Shown here piece by piece: positions 8,237 to 16,881 of a stretch of 64,000 nucleotides of DNA. A program made the position numbers and the translations under genes. How positions within the stretch are numbered: position 1 is the stretch's first letter; each line of letters begins with the position of its first letter. The notes beneath the pieces are model-generated. The model worked only from the letters and a program-made list of their open reading frames with translations. It did not search any database and had not been told where the DNA came from. This DNA comes from a bacterium. GTDB lineage: Bacteria > Chloroflexota > Anaerolineae > Caldilineales > Caldilineaceae. The stretch is from assembly GCA_016124945.1 (NCBI GenBank), contig WGMT01000065.1, positions 62,001 through 126,000 of the forward strand, read 5' to 3'.

Positions 8237-8321
8237 TGCGTAATTCGTAGACGAGTCGATTCCCAATTGGCAATTCTTTTTGTCAACCAATTACGGATTA
8301 CGCATTACGCCCCATCATCTC
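8226..8321. repeat. Heptamer-word hairpin (CGTAATG type)
   Basis: Left arm words cgtatgc gtaatgc gtaattc face attacgg attacgc attacgc on the right, with aattggcaatt and ccaattac in the centre. It overlaps the stop codon of the oxidoreductase gene. Confidence 0.7.
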
Positions 8322-8338
8322 GTTTTTAGGAGTCCCCC

Positions 8339-9331
8339 ATGCTACTTGCCGGAGACATCGGCGGAACCAAGACCAATCTTGCGCTCTTTGTGCCGGAGGC
8401 GGGGCTGCATTCGCCCGTGGCTGAGGGGACATTCCCGAGCCGCCGTTATGCCAGCCTCGATGCTGTGGTCGCCGATTTTTTGACACAACAGAATCACCCG
8501 CCCATTGAACGCGCCGTCTTTGGTGTGGCCGGGCCGGTGGTGGAAGGCCGCGCTGAGGTGACCAATCTGCCCTGGCTGCTGGAAGAGCAGGCGCTGGCCC
8601 GAGCGCTGAAGGTGGACGTGGTCTACCTGCTCAACGATTTGCAATCCATCGCCAGCGCCGTCCCTGTGCTCGATGCAGGGGACGTACACACGCTGCACGA
8701 GGGTGGTGCTGTGCCGCGTACCGCCATTGGCGTGGTTGCGCCGGGCACCGGGCTGGGCGAAGCCTTCCTCACCTGGGACAGCGGCCACTACCGCGCCCAT
8801 GCATCGGAAGGTGGTCATACGTCCTTTGCGCCGGTGGACGAGGAGCAGATGGATCTGTTGCGCTTCTTGCTTACACGCTTCCACCATGTGAGCTACGAGC
8901 GCGTCTGCTCAGGCATCGGCATCCCCAACCTTTACGCCTTTTACAAAGAGACAGGGCGCTACCCTGAACCGGATTGGCTGGCCGCCGAAATCGCCGTCGC
9001 CGAGGACGTGACACCGGTAGTTGTACAGAATGCGCTGGCCCGCCCCGACGACTGCCCGATCTGCGACGCCACGTTGAAACTGTTTGTGTCGATCTTGGGC
9101 GCGGAGGCGAGCAATCTGGCGCTGAAGGTGTTGGCCACAGGTGGCGTCTACCTGGGCGGGGGCATTCCGCCGCGCATCCTGCCCGCCCTGGCCGATGGCC
9201 GTTTCATGGAGGCCTTCCTCGACAAAGGGCGCTTCGCCGATCTGCTCAAAGACGTGCCCGTACACGTCATTTTGAACCCGAAGGTTGCGCTGATGGGTGC
9301 AGCCAGTTACGGGCTCGTGATGGCCGCGTAG
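8339..9331 (+). CDS. glk: Glucokinase (ATP-dependent, Glk family)
   Basis: 330 aa. Phosphorylates glucose at C6 using ATP. Features are the N-terminal phosphate motif LLAGDIGGTKTNLALF, the catalytic-aspartate segment VVYLLNDLQSIA, GVVAPGTGLGEAFL and the glucose-binding SEGGHTSFAP. These belong to the non-ROK bacterial glucokinase family (PF02685 type). AGGAG precedes the ATG. It heads a sugar-phosphate operon with ppgK, tal-pgi and rpiA. Confidence 0.92.
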   Translation: MLLAGDIGGTKTNLALFVPEAGLHSPVAEGTFPSRRYASLDAVVADFLTQQNHPPIERAVFGVAGPVVEGRAEVTNLPWLLEEQALARALKVDVVYLLNDLQSIASAVPVLDAGDVHTLHEGGAVPRTAIGVVAPGTGLGEAFLTWDSGHYRAHASEGGHTSFAPVDEEQMDLLRFLLTRFHHVSYERVCSGIGIPNLYAFYKETGRYPEPDWLAAEIAVAEDVTPVVVQNALARPDDCPICDATLKLFVSILGAEASNLALKVLATGGVYLGGGIPPRILPALADGRFMEAFLDKGRFADLLKDVPVHVILNPKVALMGAASYGLVMAA

Positions 9332-9353
9332 GAAACAACCAAAGGAGAACAAA

Positions 9354-10163
9354 ATGGCAATTCTGGGCATCGACATTGGTGGTAGTGGCATCAAAGGCGC
9401 GTTGGTGGACGCTGAAAATGGCGAACTGCTCACCGAGCGTTTCCGGATCGAAACGCCGCAGCCGTCTACGCCGACAGCGGTGGCCGAGGTGATCAAACAG
9501 GTTGTCGATCATTTTGAGTGGAAGGGCGCGGTCGGCTGCACCTTCCCTGCCATTATCCGCAACGGGGTTGTCCACTCTGCCGCCAACGTGGACAAGAGCT
9601 GGATCGGCACCGATGCCAAGAAGTTGTTCGAGGCGAAGACTGGCTGCAACGTCACCGTGATCAACGACGCCGACGCCGCAGGCATCGCCGAGATGGTCTT
9701 TGGTGCGGGGCGCGACGTGCCCGGCGTGGTGGTTGTCCTGACTTTGGGGACGGGCATCGGATCTGCGCTCTTTGTAGACGGTCACCTTGCGCCCAACACT
9801 GAGTTGGGTCACCTGGAAATGAACGGCGGCGACGCCGAACAACAGGCTGCAGAAAGCGCCCGCGATCGCGAGGATCTGGGCTGGAAGGCGTGGGGCAAAC
9901 GGCTAAACCAATACTTCCAGATGGTGGAATTCCTGTTTTCGCCCGATCTCTTTATCGTGGGGGGGGGCATTAGCAAGAAGCACGAGAAATTCTTTAAATA
10001 CATTGAAACCCGCGCTCCGCTAGCACCCGCCACAATGCGCAACCAGGCAGGCATCGTCGGTGCCGCTATGGCCGCCCATGCCCTCACCCACGAAGTGGGC
10101 GAAATGGACTTCGATACAAAGAAAATCATGGAATTTCACATGGAACCGAAAGGATCATCATGA
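9354..10163 (+). CDS. ppgK: Polyphosphate glucokinase (ROK family)
   Basis: 269 aa. Uses inorganic polyphosphate (and often ATP) to phosphorylate glucose. It matches actinobacterial PpgK closely: ILGIDIGGSGIKGALVD, ANVDKSWIGTDA, INDADAAGIAEM, LTLGTGIGSALFVDG and NTELGHLEM are all present. Having both this and glk in one operon gives two phosphoryl donors for the same reaction. AGGAG precedes the ATG, and the stop overlaps the tal-pgi start by four bases. Confidence 0.9.
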   Translation: MAILGIDIGGSGIKGALVDAENGELLTERFRIETPQPSTPTAVAEVIKQVVDHFEWKGAVGCTFPAIIRNGVVHSAANVDKSWIGTDAKKLFEAKTGCNVTVINDADAAGIAEMVFGAGRDVPGVVVVLTLGTGIGSALFVDGHLAPNTELGHLEMNGGDAEQQAAESARDREDLGWKAWGKRLNQYFQMVEFLFSPDLFIVGGGISKKHEKFFKYIETRAPLAPATMRNQAGIVGAAMAAHALTHEVGEMDFDTKKIMEFHMEPKGSS

Positions 10164-12946
10164 CCATTCTCCACGACATTGCCGAACTTGGGCAGTCGAT
10201 CTGGCTCGACTTTATCCGGCGTTCTTTCCTCGATTCTGGCGAAATGCACAAGCTGGTCGAGAAGGGGCTGCGCGGGGTAACATCGAACCCGTCGATCTTC
10301 CAGAAGGCCATCACCAGCAGCACCGACTATGACGCTGTCATTGAGCGGCTGGTGGACGAAGGCGCAGTGGTAAGCGACATCTACGAACACGTCGTGATCC
10401 AGGACATCCGCCGCTGCTGTGACATTTTGCGCCCTGTCTATGACCGCACCGCCGGCGCAGACGGTTTCGTCAGCCTCGAAGTGAACCCCAAACTGGCCTA
10501 CGACACCGAAGGCACGATCATTGAGGCGCGACGTCTCTTTTCGATGGTGGATCGCCCCAACCTGATGGTCAAAGTGCCTGCCACGCCGCAGGGGATCCCC
10601 GCCATCGAAACGCTGATCAGTGAAGGGATCAACATCAACGTCACTTTGATGTTCTCGCTGGATCACTACGAAGCAACGGCCAAAGCCTACATCCACGGCT
10701 TGGAAAAGCTGGCCGTGGCAAATATAGACTTCAGTCGCGTGGCCTCGGTGGCCTCTTTCTTCATCAGCCGCGTCGATGGCAAGACTGATCCATTGGTGGA
10801 AAAAGCCGGTCACCCGGAATTGCAGGGCAAGATCGCCATCGCCAACGCCAAGCTCGCCTACGCCCGCTTCCAAGAACTCTTCAGCGGCCCGCGTTGGGAC
10901 AAACTCGCCGCCAAAGGCGCGCGGGTGCAGCGTCCTCTGTGGGGCAGCACGAGCACCAAGAACCCGTCTTACCCCGATACGCTCTACGTGGACGAATTGA
11001 TTGGTCCGCACACTGTGAACACTGTGCCCCCCAATACACTCGAAGCTATCTTCAAAGGCGGGACGGCGGCGCGTACCATTGATCAAAATGTGGACGAAGC
11101 GCGGGCGCAAATCGCCAAACTGGCCGACCTGGGCATTGATCTTGACGCTGTCACCGAGCAGTTGCAGCGCGACGGCGTTGATTCCTTCGCGGCAGATTTC
11201 GACGTACTCATGAAGAGCATCGCCGACAAGGCTGCCAAGTTCGCCGGCGGCGTCCACAACAGCCTGTCGGATCACGTCAGCTACCAGTTGGGCAGTCACA
11301 GCGCTCTGGTGACTGATGCCCTCGCCGACATGGAGAAGGCGCAGATCATCACCCGCATCTGGGCGCAAAGCTATTCGGTATGGAGCGACGATCCCGACGA
11401 AATTAGCAACCGCCTGGGCTGGCTGCGCATTGCCGAGGAGATGCGCGCCGAAAAGAGCTGCATCGAGGCACTAGTGCAAGATGTCAACAAGGCCGGTTAC
11501 ACTCAGGCTGTGGTGCTGGGCATGGGCGGTTCCAGCCTGGCCCCCGAAGTCTTCAGCAAGCTCTTTGGCGATTCGCATGTTAAATTGCATGTCCTCGATA
11601 GCACCCACCCCGACGCTGTGTTGGCGCTGTGCGAAAAGCTCGACCTGGCGAAGACGCTCTTCCTCGTCTCTACCAAATCGGGTACCACCACCGAGACACT
11701 TTCGTTCTTCAAAACCTTCTACAACTGGACAGCGGAGAAAGTGGGCGCGGAGACGGCGGGCGAACACTTCGTCGCCATCACCGATCCAGGATCAAAGCTG
11801 ATTACCATGGCCGATGCTGCTGGTTTCCGCGCTATCTTTCTGGCCAACCCCAACATCGGTGGGCGCTACTCGGCGCTTACACACTTCGGCTTGACGCCGG
11901 CGGCACTGGTGGGCGTGGATCTCAACCGTCTGCTGCGACGTGCCATCGAGGCCATGGACAACTGTGGATCACACCTCAACGCAGCCAACAACCCCGGTGC
12001 TAAAGTCGGCGCAGTGATGGGCGACCTGGCCAAAGCGGGCCGCGACAAGCTCACCATCATCGCCTCGCCGCAGGTCGCTCCCTTCGCCGACTGGCTAGAG
12101 CAGCTTGTGGCCGAAAGCACCGGCAAAGCAGGCACGGGCGTCCTGCCTGTGGTGGGAGAAAGTGTGGCCGATCCCTCTGTCTACGGTGGCGATCGTCTCT
12201 TCGTCTACCTCAAGTGGAGCAACGACGACACCCACGATGCCGCAGTCAAGGCGCTGGCCGATGCCGGGCATCCTGTGATCACCAGCCAGTTCCGCGACGT
12301 CTACGACCTGGGCGCGCAGTTCTTCCTGTGGGAATTTGCCACCGCTGTGGCCGGGGCGAGACTGGGCATCCATCCCTTTGACCAGCCCAACGTAGAATCG
12401 GCCAAAGTCCAGGCGCGCAAGATGATGACCCAGTTCATGGACACGGGCAAACTGCCGTCTGTAGAGGCGACGTTGACCGAGGGCGGCATGTCTGTGGTGG
12501 GCGATGTGCAGGCCGATACCGTGGCGGGCGCGCTCAGTGCCTTCCTCGATCAGGCGGAAGCAGGCGATTACATTTCGATTCACGCTTACATCGAGCCGAC
12601 CGAGGCTGCTGTGAATGTCCTCAGTGCCATGCAGACCCAACTGCGCAACCAGACCCACCTGGCAACGACATTGGGCTTCGGTCCGCGCTTCCTCCATTCC
12701 ACTGGGCAGTTACACAAAGGTGACGGCGGCAACGGTCTCTTCATCCAATTTGTGGACAAACCACAGAGCGACGTCCATATCCCCGATGAAGTGGGCAAAG
12801 AACACGCCTCCGTCCCCTTCAGCATCCTCATCGAGTCGCAATCTTTGGGCGACCGACAGGCGCTCGTCGAAGAAGGGCGGCGCGTGTTGAGGATTGATCT
12901 AGGATCGCGTCCGGTTGAGCAGTTGAAGAAAATGAATAATGAATAA
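10160..12946 (+). CDS. Bifunctional transaldolase / glucose-6-phosphate isomerase fusion
   Basis: 928 aa joining two enzymes that act on neighbouring sugar phosphates. Residues 1 to about 370 are a transaldolase: GVTSNPSIFQKAI, then PNLMVKVPATPQG, with the Schiff-base lysine at position 138. From about residue 390 the protein is a phosphoglucose isomerase with VLGMGGSSLAPEV, STKSGTTTETLSFF and a GGRYSALTHFGL segment. The fusion links the non-oxidative pentose phosphate pathway with glycolysis and is known from several phyla, including Chloroflexi. The stop codon lies inside the left arm of a 41-bp perfect palindrome. Confidence 0.93.
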   Translation: MTILHDIAELGQSIWLDFIRRSFLDSGEMHKLVEKGLRGVTSNPSIFQKAITSSTDYDAVIERLVDEGAVVSDIYEHVVIQDIRRCCDILRPVYDRTAGADGFVSLEVNPKLAYDTEGTIIEARRLFSMVDRPNLMVKVPATPQGIPAIETLISEGININVTLMFSLDHYEATAKAYIHGLEKLAVANIDFSRVASVASFFISRVDGKTDPLVEKAGHPELQGKIAIANAKLAYARFQELFSGPRWDKLAAKGARVQRPLWGSTSTKNPSYPDTLYVDELIGPHTVNTVPPNTLEAIFKGGTAARTIDQNVDEARAQIAKLADLGIDLDAVTEQLQRDGVDSFAADFDVLMKSIADKAAKFAGGVHNSLSDHVSYQLGSHSALVTDALADMEKAQIITRIWAQSYSVWSDDPDEISNRLGWLRIAEEMRAEKSCIEALVQDVNKAGYTQAVVLGMGGSSLAPEVFSKLFGDSHVKLHVLDSTHPDAVLALCEKLDLAKTLFLVSTKSGTTTETLSFFKTFYNWTAEKVGAETAGEHFVAITDPGSKLITMADAAGFRAIFLANPNIGGRYSALTHFGLTPAALVGVDLNRLLRRAIEAMDNCGSHLNAANNPGAKVGAVMGDLAKAGRDKLTIIASPQVAPFADWLEQLVAESTGKAGTGVLPVVGESVADPSVYGGDRLFVYLKWSNDDTHDAAVKALADAGHPVITSQFRDVYDLGAQFFLWEFATAVAGARLGIHPFDQPNVESAKVQARKMMTQFMDTGKLPSVEATLTEGGMSVVGDVQADTVAGALSAFLDQAEAGDYISIHAYIEPTEAAVNVLSAMQTQLRNQTHLATTLGFGPRFLHSTGQLHKGDGGNGLFIQFVDKPQSDVHIPDEVGKEHASVPFSILIESQSLGDRQALVEEGRRVLRIDLGSRPVEQLKKMNNE

Positions 12947-13029
12947 AGAAAGGGTAGAGCATGTTGGTAGGTTACTTGAACACGAACGGTTCAAGTAACC
13001 TACCAACATGCTCTACCCTTTCTTTATTC
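12941..13029. repeat. 41-bp perfect inverted repeat, 7-nt loop
   Basis: 12941-12981 is exactly complementary to 12989-13029, with loop acgaacg. The left arm contains the tal-pgi stop codon. The right arm ends in TTTCTTTATTC and is followed by more T-rich sequence, so as RNA it could act as a terminator or processing site before rpiA. It is not built from 7-mer words like the other hairpins. Confidence 0.95.
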
Positions 13030-13067
13030 TTCTTTTTATCCACTCACTTCCCCACAAGGACACTCCT

Positions 13068-13763
13068 TTGTCTTCCAGTGCAATTGAATTGAAGCGTCAG
13101 GCCGCGGCGGCCGCGGTGCAGTTTATCGAGTCGGGGATGGTCATCGGCCTGGGGGCAGGGAGCACGGCGTATGAGGCGCTGGTGCAGATCGGGCAAGCCA
13201 TCGCCGCGGGGACATTGCGCGACGTGGTAGGTGTCCCCTGTTCGAAGCAGGTGGCGGCGGATGCCGAACGTTTCGGCATTCCGCTGACAACGCTGGATGA
13301 TCATCCGGTGATCGATCTCACCATCGACGGCGCGGACGAGGTTGATCCGCAGTTGCGGGTGATCAAGGGTGGCGGTGGTGCACTGCTCTACGAGAAGATC
13401 GTGGCCCAGTCCAGCCGGCGCGAAGTTATCATTGTGGATGCGTCAAAGCTGTCATCCGTATTGGGGACGGTGTGGGCTGTGCCGGTGGAGGTGATCCCGT
13501 TTGGGGCGCAGGCGCAGTGGGGATTTTTGGAAGGTTTGGGCGCGTCGGTGTCGTTGCGTAAGATCAAGGACGGCGCGACTTTCTACACCGATCAACACAA
13601 TCTAATCCTCGACGCCAGGTTTGGCCCGATTGGGGATGTGGAAGCGGTGGCGCAGGCCATGAATAACCGCGCCGGGATTGTGGAACACGGCCTCTTCCTG
13701 GGGCTGGTGACAGACCTGATTGTGGCGTCGCCAGACGGCATCCGCCACGAGCGTGCCTCATGA
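13068..13763 (+). CDS. rpiA: Ribose-5-phosphate isomerase A
   Basis: 231 aa. Interconverts ribose-5-phosphate and ribulose-5-phosphate. Key segments are VIGLGAGSTA, LTIDGADEVDPQ, IKGGGGALLYEKI and the C-terminal GIVEHGLFLGLVTDL. An ATG at 13008 is in frame, but it lies within the palindrome and would add a hydrophobic leader foreign to the family. The TTG at 13068 has AAGGA seven bases upstream and gives the normal RpiA length, so I use it. Last gene of the glk-ppgK-tal/pgi operon. Confidence 0.9.
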   Translation: MSSSAIELKRQAAAAAVQFIESGMVIGLGAGSTAYEALVQIGQAIAAGTLRDVVGVPCSKQVAADAERFGIPLTTLDDHPVIDLTIDGADEVDPQLRVIKGGGGALLYEKIVAQSSRREVIIVDASKLSSVLGTVWAVPVEVIPFGAQAQWGFLEGLGASVSLRKIKDGATFYTDQHNLILDARFGPIGDVEAVAQAMNNRAGIVEHGLFLGLVTDLIVASPDGIRHERAS

Positions 13764-13802
13764 GTAACTGTTGATTGATCCTATCGCTAATGACGCTGGT
13801 TA

Positions 13803-13851
13803 AGGCTGTCGAAACCTAACGGGGCTACCCGTTCCTAGGTTTCGACAGCCT
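13803..13851. terminator. Hairpin after rpiA
   Basis: A 16-bp perfect stem (AGGCTGTCGAAACCTA and its complement) holds an inner ACGGG/CCCGT stem. There is no T tract, so it may be a processing or pausing structure rather than a classical terminator. Confidence 0.6.
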
Positions 13852-13887
13852 CAATTGGCGCAAGGCTTGGTTGCTGAATAGCTACCA

Positions 13888-14271
13888 TCATAGATAGTCT
13901 AGCCGTTCGAGCACCCAGCCCTGGTCCAAGTGGGCAAACTGCACGAGGACGTCGCACTGCCGCGCCAGGACGCCGCCCAGCGCGTAGTGTTCTTCGCTAC
14001 GAGGAAACTGAGCGGAACTGTAATGGGTACGCAGATCCTCGTTGCGATGGGTCGCCTGCATCTGCGCGAAGACGTCCTTAAAGCGGTCGATGACGGCTTT
14101 GGAGCGCCCCACCTGCTGGCTGACAGCGTGGATCTCCGCCAGCAGTTGGATTAACGTTTCCTCTTCGAGGCAGGTTGCAAGGAAGTCAACTGCCTCTTGC
14201 GGAGAGGCGAAGGCGCGTACCGATCTGGGCTGTTTCGTCGAGAAGATGGAACCTTCCTCTGGATTGAGCAT
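13888..14271 (-). CDS. Hypothetical protein, 127 aa
   Basis: I do not recognise this family. The protein is soluble, mostly helical and slightly acidic, without signal peptide or membrane segment. It starts MLNPEEGSIFSTKQPRSV and ends WVLERLDYL. The ATG at 14271 has AAAGGAG nine bases upstream; a TTG nine bases further up is possible but sits too close to that site. It stands alone between the rpiA hairpin and a patch of decayed genes. Confidence 0.6.
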   Translation of the reverse strand: MLNPEEGSIFSTKQPRSVRAFASPQEAVDFLATCLEEETLIQLLAEIHAVSQQVGRSKAVIDRFKDVFAQMQATHRNEDLRTHYSSAQFPRSEEHYALGGVLARQCDVLVQFAHLDQGWVLERLDYL

Positions 14272-14421
14272 ACATTGCAACTCCTTTAGGGCAGAGAAAG
14301 AACGCCAGGCCGTAAAATCTCGGCTTTTGGTAGGTAGTTTGCCAATAGGCTACACCTACTGCGCTCTGCTTTCCCCACCACAAACCGACAATTGGCTGAC
14401 AAACTTCCTTTTGGCGTCAGG

Positions 14422-14517
14422 TTACTGTTTCAGCGCGCCGGCCAGTCCCTCAATGAAGTAGCGCAGCAAGAAGAGGAAGACGATGATCACGGGGATGATG
14501 GCTTTGTCGCTGCGCGC
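14422..14517 (-). pseudogene. Remnant of an ABC sugar-transporter permease (MalG-type C-terminus)
   Basis: Thirty-one codons in one frame read DKAIIPVIIVFLFLLRYF and then IEGLAGALKQ before a TAA. This matches the final transmembrane helix and tail of MalG-like permeases, which commonly end in RYFxxGLxxGAxK. A TGA lies immediately upstream in the same frame, and no further permease sequence is seen. It looks like the leftover 3' end of a deleted carbohydrate ABC transporter operon. Confidence 0.55.
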
Positions 14518-14530
14518 TCAAGACGCTTTG

Positions 14531-15274
14531 CTAGCGGGCGATCATTGGGAGGTAGAAGCGCAAATGGGCAGCGGTGACGTGGATCAACACGCTGTCTTCC
14601 ACATTGCCGCCCTGCCCATCGGGGACACGCAAACTGATGGTGTGATCACCAACGGCCAAGGTTGAGACTGTGAGGCTGTTCCCTCGCCCCAGAAAGCCGT
14701 CGATGCTAGAAGACCAACTTAGGGCAAAACCACCGATGGGGCCGGCATCGATGTCGAAGGCGGAGCCGGTGAAAGTGATCGGTTCACCCACAACAAAGAA
14801 GCTGCGTGCAGCCGGCATCGCGATCTCCACAGTGGGCGGCCAGTCGACTACGATCACATTGCCGTCGATCTCGTCCACCGTCTCATTGACACCGTCCGAC
14901 GCCCAAACACGGAATCGTGCCTGATTGCCGGCTGTGATTCGAGCGCGGGCAATTTCCACGCTGCTGTCGGTGATATTGTCGGCTACGGCACGCCAGATCA
15001 CGCCGTCATCGTTGCTGAAATCGACGCGGAAGACCAACGCATCACCATCTGGATCCGAGGCCGTCCACGCCACGAAGACGCTGTCCCCGTCGATCACCTG
15101 CCCGGGTATCGGCGCTGTGACGGTGATCGATGGTGCGCCCGTTACAAGCTGTGGCACATCCACTTGCCGCGGCAACATTGTTGGCGGTGCAAACACTGTC
15201 GCAATCAGCGTAAGTATGCTTGTCCAGTAGGCTAAGACATGCTGAGATTCAACAAACATTGTCGCACTTATCAA
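14531..15274 (-). CDS. C-terminal fragment of a secreted Ig/PKD-like repeat protein
   Basis: About 247 aa with two extracellular beta-sandwich modules: one around PGQVIDGDSVFVAWTASDPDGD and FRVDFSNDDG, another around ITFTGSAFDIDAG and SWSSSIDGFLG. These resemble the C-terminal domains of large secreted peptidases. The extreme C-terminus, LRFYLPMIAR, matches the YLP-x-x-x-R tail of the DUF5666 protein at 34.9 kb. No Shine-Dalgarno, clear signal peptide or catalytic domain is present, and a permease remnant lies beside it. It is probably a 5'-truncated relic, although expression as a small exported protein from an internal ATG cannot be excluded. Confidence 0.5.
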   Translation of the reverse strand: MISATMFVESQHVLAYWTSILTLIATVFAPPTMLPRQVDVPQLVTGAPSITVTAPIPGQVIDGDSVFVAWTASDPDGDALVFRVDFSNDDGVIWRAVADNITDSSVEIARARITAGNQARFRVWASDGVNETVDEIDGNVIVVDWPPTVEIAMPAARSFFVVGEPITFTGSAFDIDAGPIGGFALSWSSSIDGFLGRGNSLTVSTLAVGDHTISLRVPDGQGGNVEDSVLIHVTAAHLRFYLPMIAR

Positions 15275-15378
15275 CTGTTTAGGGGTTTTAGTACGCCTTC
15301 CCTATAGATGATATACGACAAAGATGTGTTCGAAGCTTACGATTTGTATTCAGTTTTCCGAATTGTGGATGTGAGTAT

Positions 15379-15449
15379 ACAGGTGAGACGCACTGGCCGA
15401 AACCAGATGCGAATGGCGAGTGTCCTCCTGGCCAGTGCGTCGCACCTGT
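15379..15449. repeat. 20-bp inverted repeat with one mismatch
   Basis: 15379-15398 (ACAGGTGAGACGCACTGGCC) pairs with 15430-15449, with a single a/c mismatch. The 31-nt centre contains gcgaatggcgag words. It lies between the truncated repeat protein and the dehydratase operon end and might end the minus-strand operon. Confidence 0.75.
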
Positions 15450-15467
15450 AGCTGTATAGTTTTGTGG

Positions 15468-15507
15468 ATTGCGAGTGGCGGGTTTGTACTTCGCCATTCG
15501 CAATCTG
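15468..15507. repeat. Hairpin of ATTGCGA-type words
   Basis: GATTGCGAGTGGCG pairs with CGCCATTCGCAATC with one mismatch. Further tctgcaattcgtaatt words run up to the stop codon of the dehydratase gene at 15518. Confidence 0.6.
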
Positions 15508-15517
15508 CAATTCGTAA

Positions 15518-16729
15518 TTATCCTTCCGACACGCGCAATTCCGGTCCACTGAAGAGCGAATCGAGCCATGCGGTACCGATGCCGGGCTGTGTGGGGGGCA
15601 AGACGTGCCCCGCTTCAATGACAGGCTGCTCGGTGATTAACTGTGGATAGAGCAGATTTATGTGGGCGCGTACTGTCTCCTGCCAAACGACGTTGGCCGT
15701 GGCGGTGGCCACCTGCACGCCCGACAGCATGGTGAGCGGGCCGGTGCAGTCGTGCATGACAACGGGGATGTTGTAAACCTGGGCGTGCTGTGCAATGCGA
15801 TGTGTTTGCGAGATGCCGCCCACCCAGGTGGGATCGATCATGATGTAGTCGGCGGCGCGCTCTTCCAGCACCATGCGGTAGTCGTCCGGCCCGATCATCA
15901 TTTCGCTGACAGCCACGGGGATGTCGGCCTTGTGGCGGAAGTCGGCGATGGTGGCGATGCTGTCGGGGCGGATGATGTCTTCCACCCAGAGCACGTCGAG
16001 TGGACGCAACGCCCGTGCGATGCGCAGCGCCATGGGCAGTTGGAAGAAGCCGTGGCCGTCGAGCATTAGCTCTACCTGGCCACCCAACGCCTCGCGAATC
16101 GCCCGCAGCGGACGCAGCGCTTCGTCTAAATCCTCAGGGCGCAGATAAAGACCGCCGCGTACCTTGTGGGCGGCGAAGTCGAGCGTCCACGTTTTGAGGG
16201 CGCGGTAGCCCAGATCGAGCATCTCTTTGGCATAGTCCACCGGTTTGTTGACCATCGCCCAGTAGTCGTTGTACGGCCCTTCGTTCCCCACCTCGCCGTA
16301 GCCGGGCCAACCCTGGGAATTGTCCTTGCGTTTGCCGCCATAGCTTGGTCCGCCGCTGCTGTTGTAGATGGGAATCGATGCCTGCGTGCGTCCGCCCAGC
16401 AATTGCCACACCGGCTGTTCGCACACTTGCCCCAGAATGTCCCATAGTGCCAGGTCGATGGCCGAAATCGCCCGTAGCTCGGTCCCCCGAGAGCCGAAGT
16501 TGGTGGTGCGTTCGTAGAGGAAGCGCCAATGGCTCTCAACGGCCAGTGGGTCCGCGCCCAGCAGCCGCCGCGCCATCCAATCGTGGATCATCGAAGCCAC
16601 GGCATGAGGGACGTAGTAGGTTTCCCCGCAGCCGATGATGCCCGCGTCGGTGTGAATGCGCAGCAACAGCAGCCCCGGCATGATCTCAGGAACAGTGACG
16701 GTTTCGATCTTGGTGATTTTGAGGGACAT
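15518..16729 (-). CDS. Mandelate racemase/muconate-lactonizing (enolase superfamily) dehydratase
   Basis: 403 aa with the two-domain enolase-superfamily layout. The N-terminal capping domain begins MSLKITKIETVTVPEI. The barrel carries metal-ligand-like acids in LMLDGHGFF, LWVEDIIRP and VSEMMIGP, followed by MIDPTWVGGISQ and VVMHDCTGP. Members dehydrate acid sugars such as galactonate or related aldonates, and the exact substrate is not readable. It is the last gene of the minus-strand sulfatase operon, which suggests that it processes a sugar released from a sulfated glycan. Confidence 0.82.
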   Translation of the reverse strand: MSLKITKIETVTVPEIMPGLLLLRIHTDAGIIGCGETYYVPHAVASMIHDWMARRLLGADPLAVESHWRFLYERTTNFGSRGTELRAISAIDLALWDILGQVCEQPVWQLLGGRTQASIPIYNSSGGPSYGGKRKDNSQGWPGYGEVGNEGPYNDYWAMVNKPVDYAKEMLDLGYRALKTWTLDFAAHKVRGGLYLRPEDLDEALRPLRAIREALGGQVELMLDGHGFFQLPMALRIARALRPLDVLWVEDIIRPDSIATIADFRHKADIPVAVSEMMIGPDDYRMVLEERAADYIMIDPTWVGGISQTHRIAQHAQVYNIPVVMHDCTGPLTMLSGVQVATATANVVWQETVRAHINLLYPQLITEQPVIEAGHVLPPTQPGIGTAWLDSLFSGPELRVSEG

Positions 16730-16781
16730 GGTTGATCCTCGGGTGGGTGATGGGTGAGCATGGTTCAGTCGATTCAGGATT

Positions 16782-16879
16782 TTTGATCCACAGATTACAC
16801 CGATTTTCAGGATTTCCAGAGGATTTTCTGCAAATCTCTGCCAATCCTTTTAATCCGTGAAATCTGTGGATCAATATTT
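16782..16879. repeat. Palindromic intergenic element, GATCCACAGAT family
   Basis: The ends are inverted (TTGATCCACAGATTACAC versus GTGAAATCTGTGGATCAA). The interior has CAGGATTTCCAGAGGATT and CCAATCCTTTTAATCC. A close relative lies at 29486-29577 and the same word occurs in the 50-bp duplication at 5.6 kb. It fills the gap between sulfatase and dehydratase genes within the operon. Confidence 0.75.
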
Positions 16880-16881
16880 TT

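Noticed and set aside
10136..11368. A 410-codon open frame antisense to tal-pgi
   Set aside because: It mirrors the codon structure of the strong transaldolase gene, has no recognisable domain and no ribosome site. Similar antisense frames over other genes (for example 17284-18423, 18433-19998, 38472-39650, 61529-62281) were left out for the same reason.
14430..14520. In-frame TGA before the permease fragment as another selenocysteine codon
   Set aside because: No upstream permease homology continues past the TGA and there is no cysteine position to replace, so it is a plain gene remnant.
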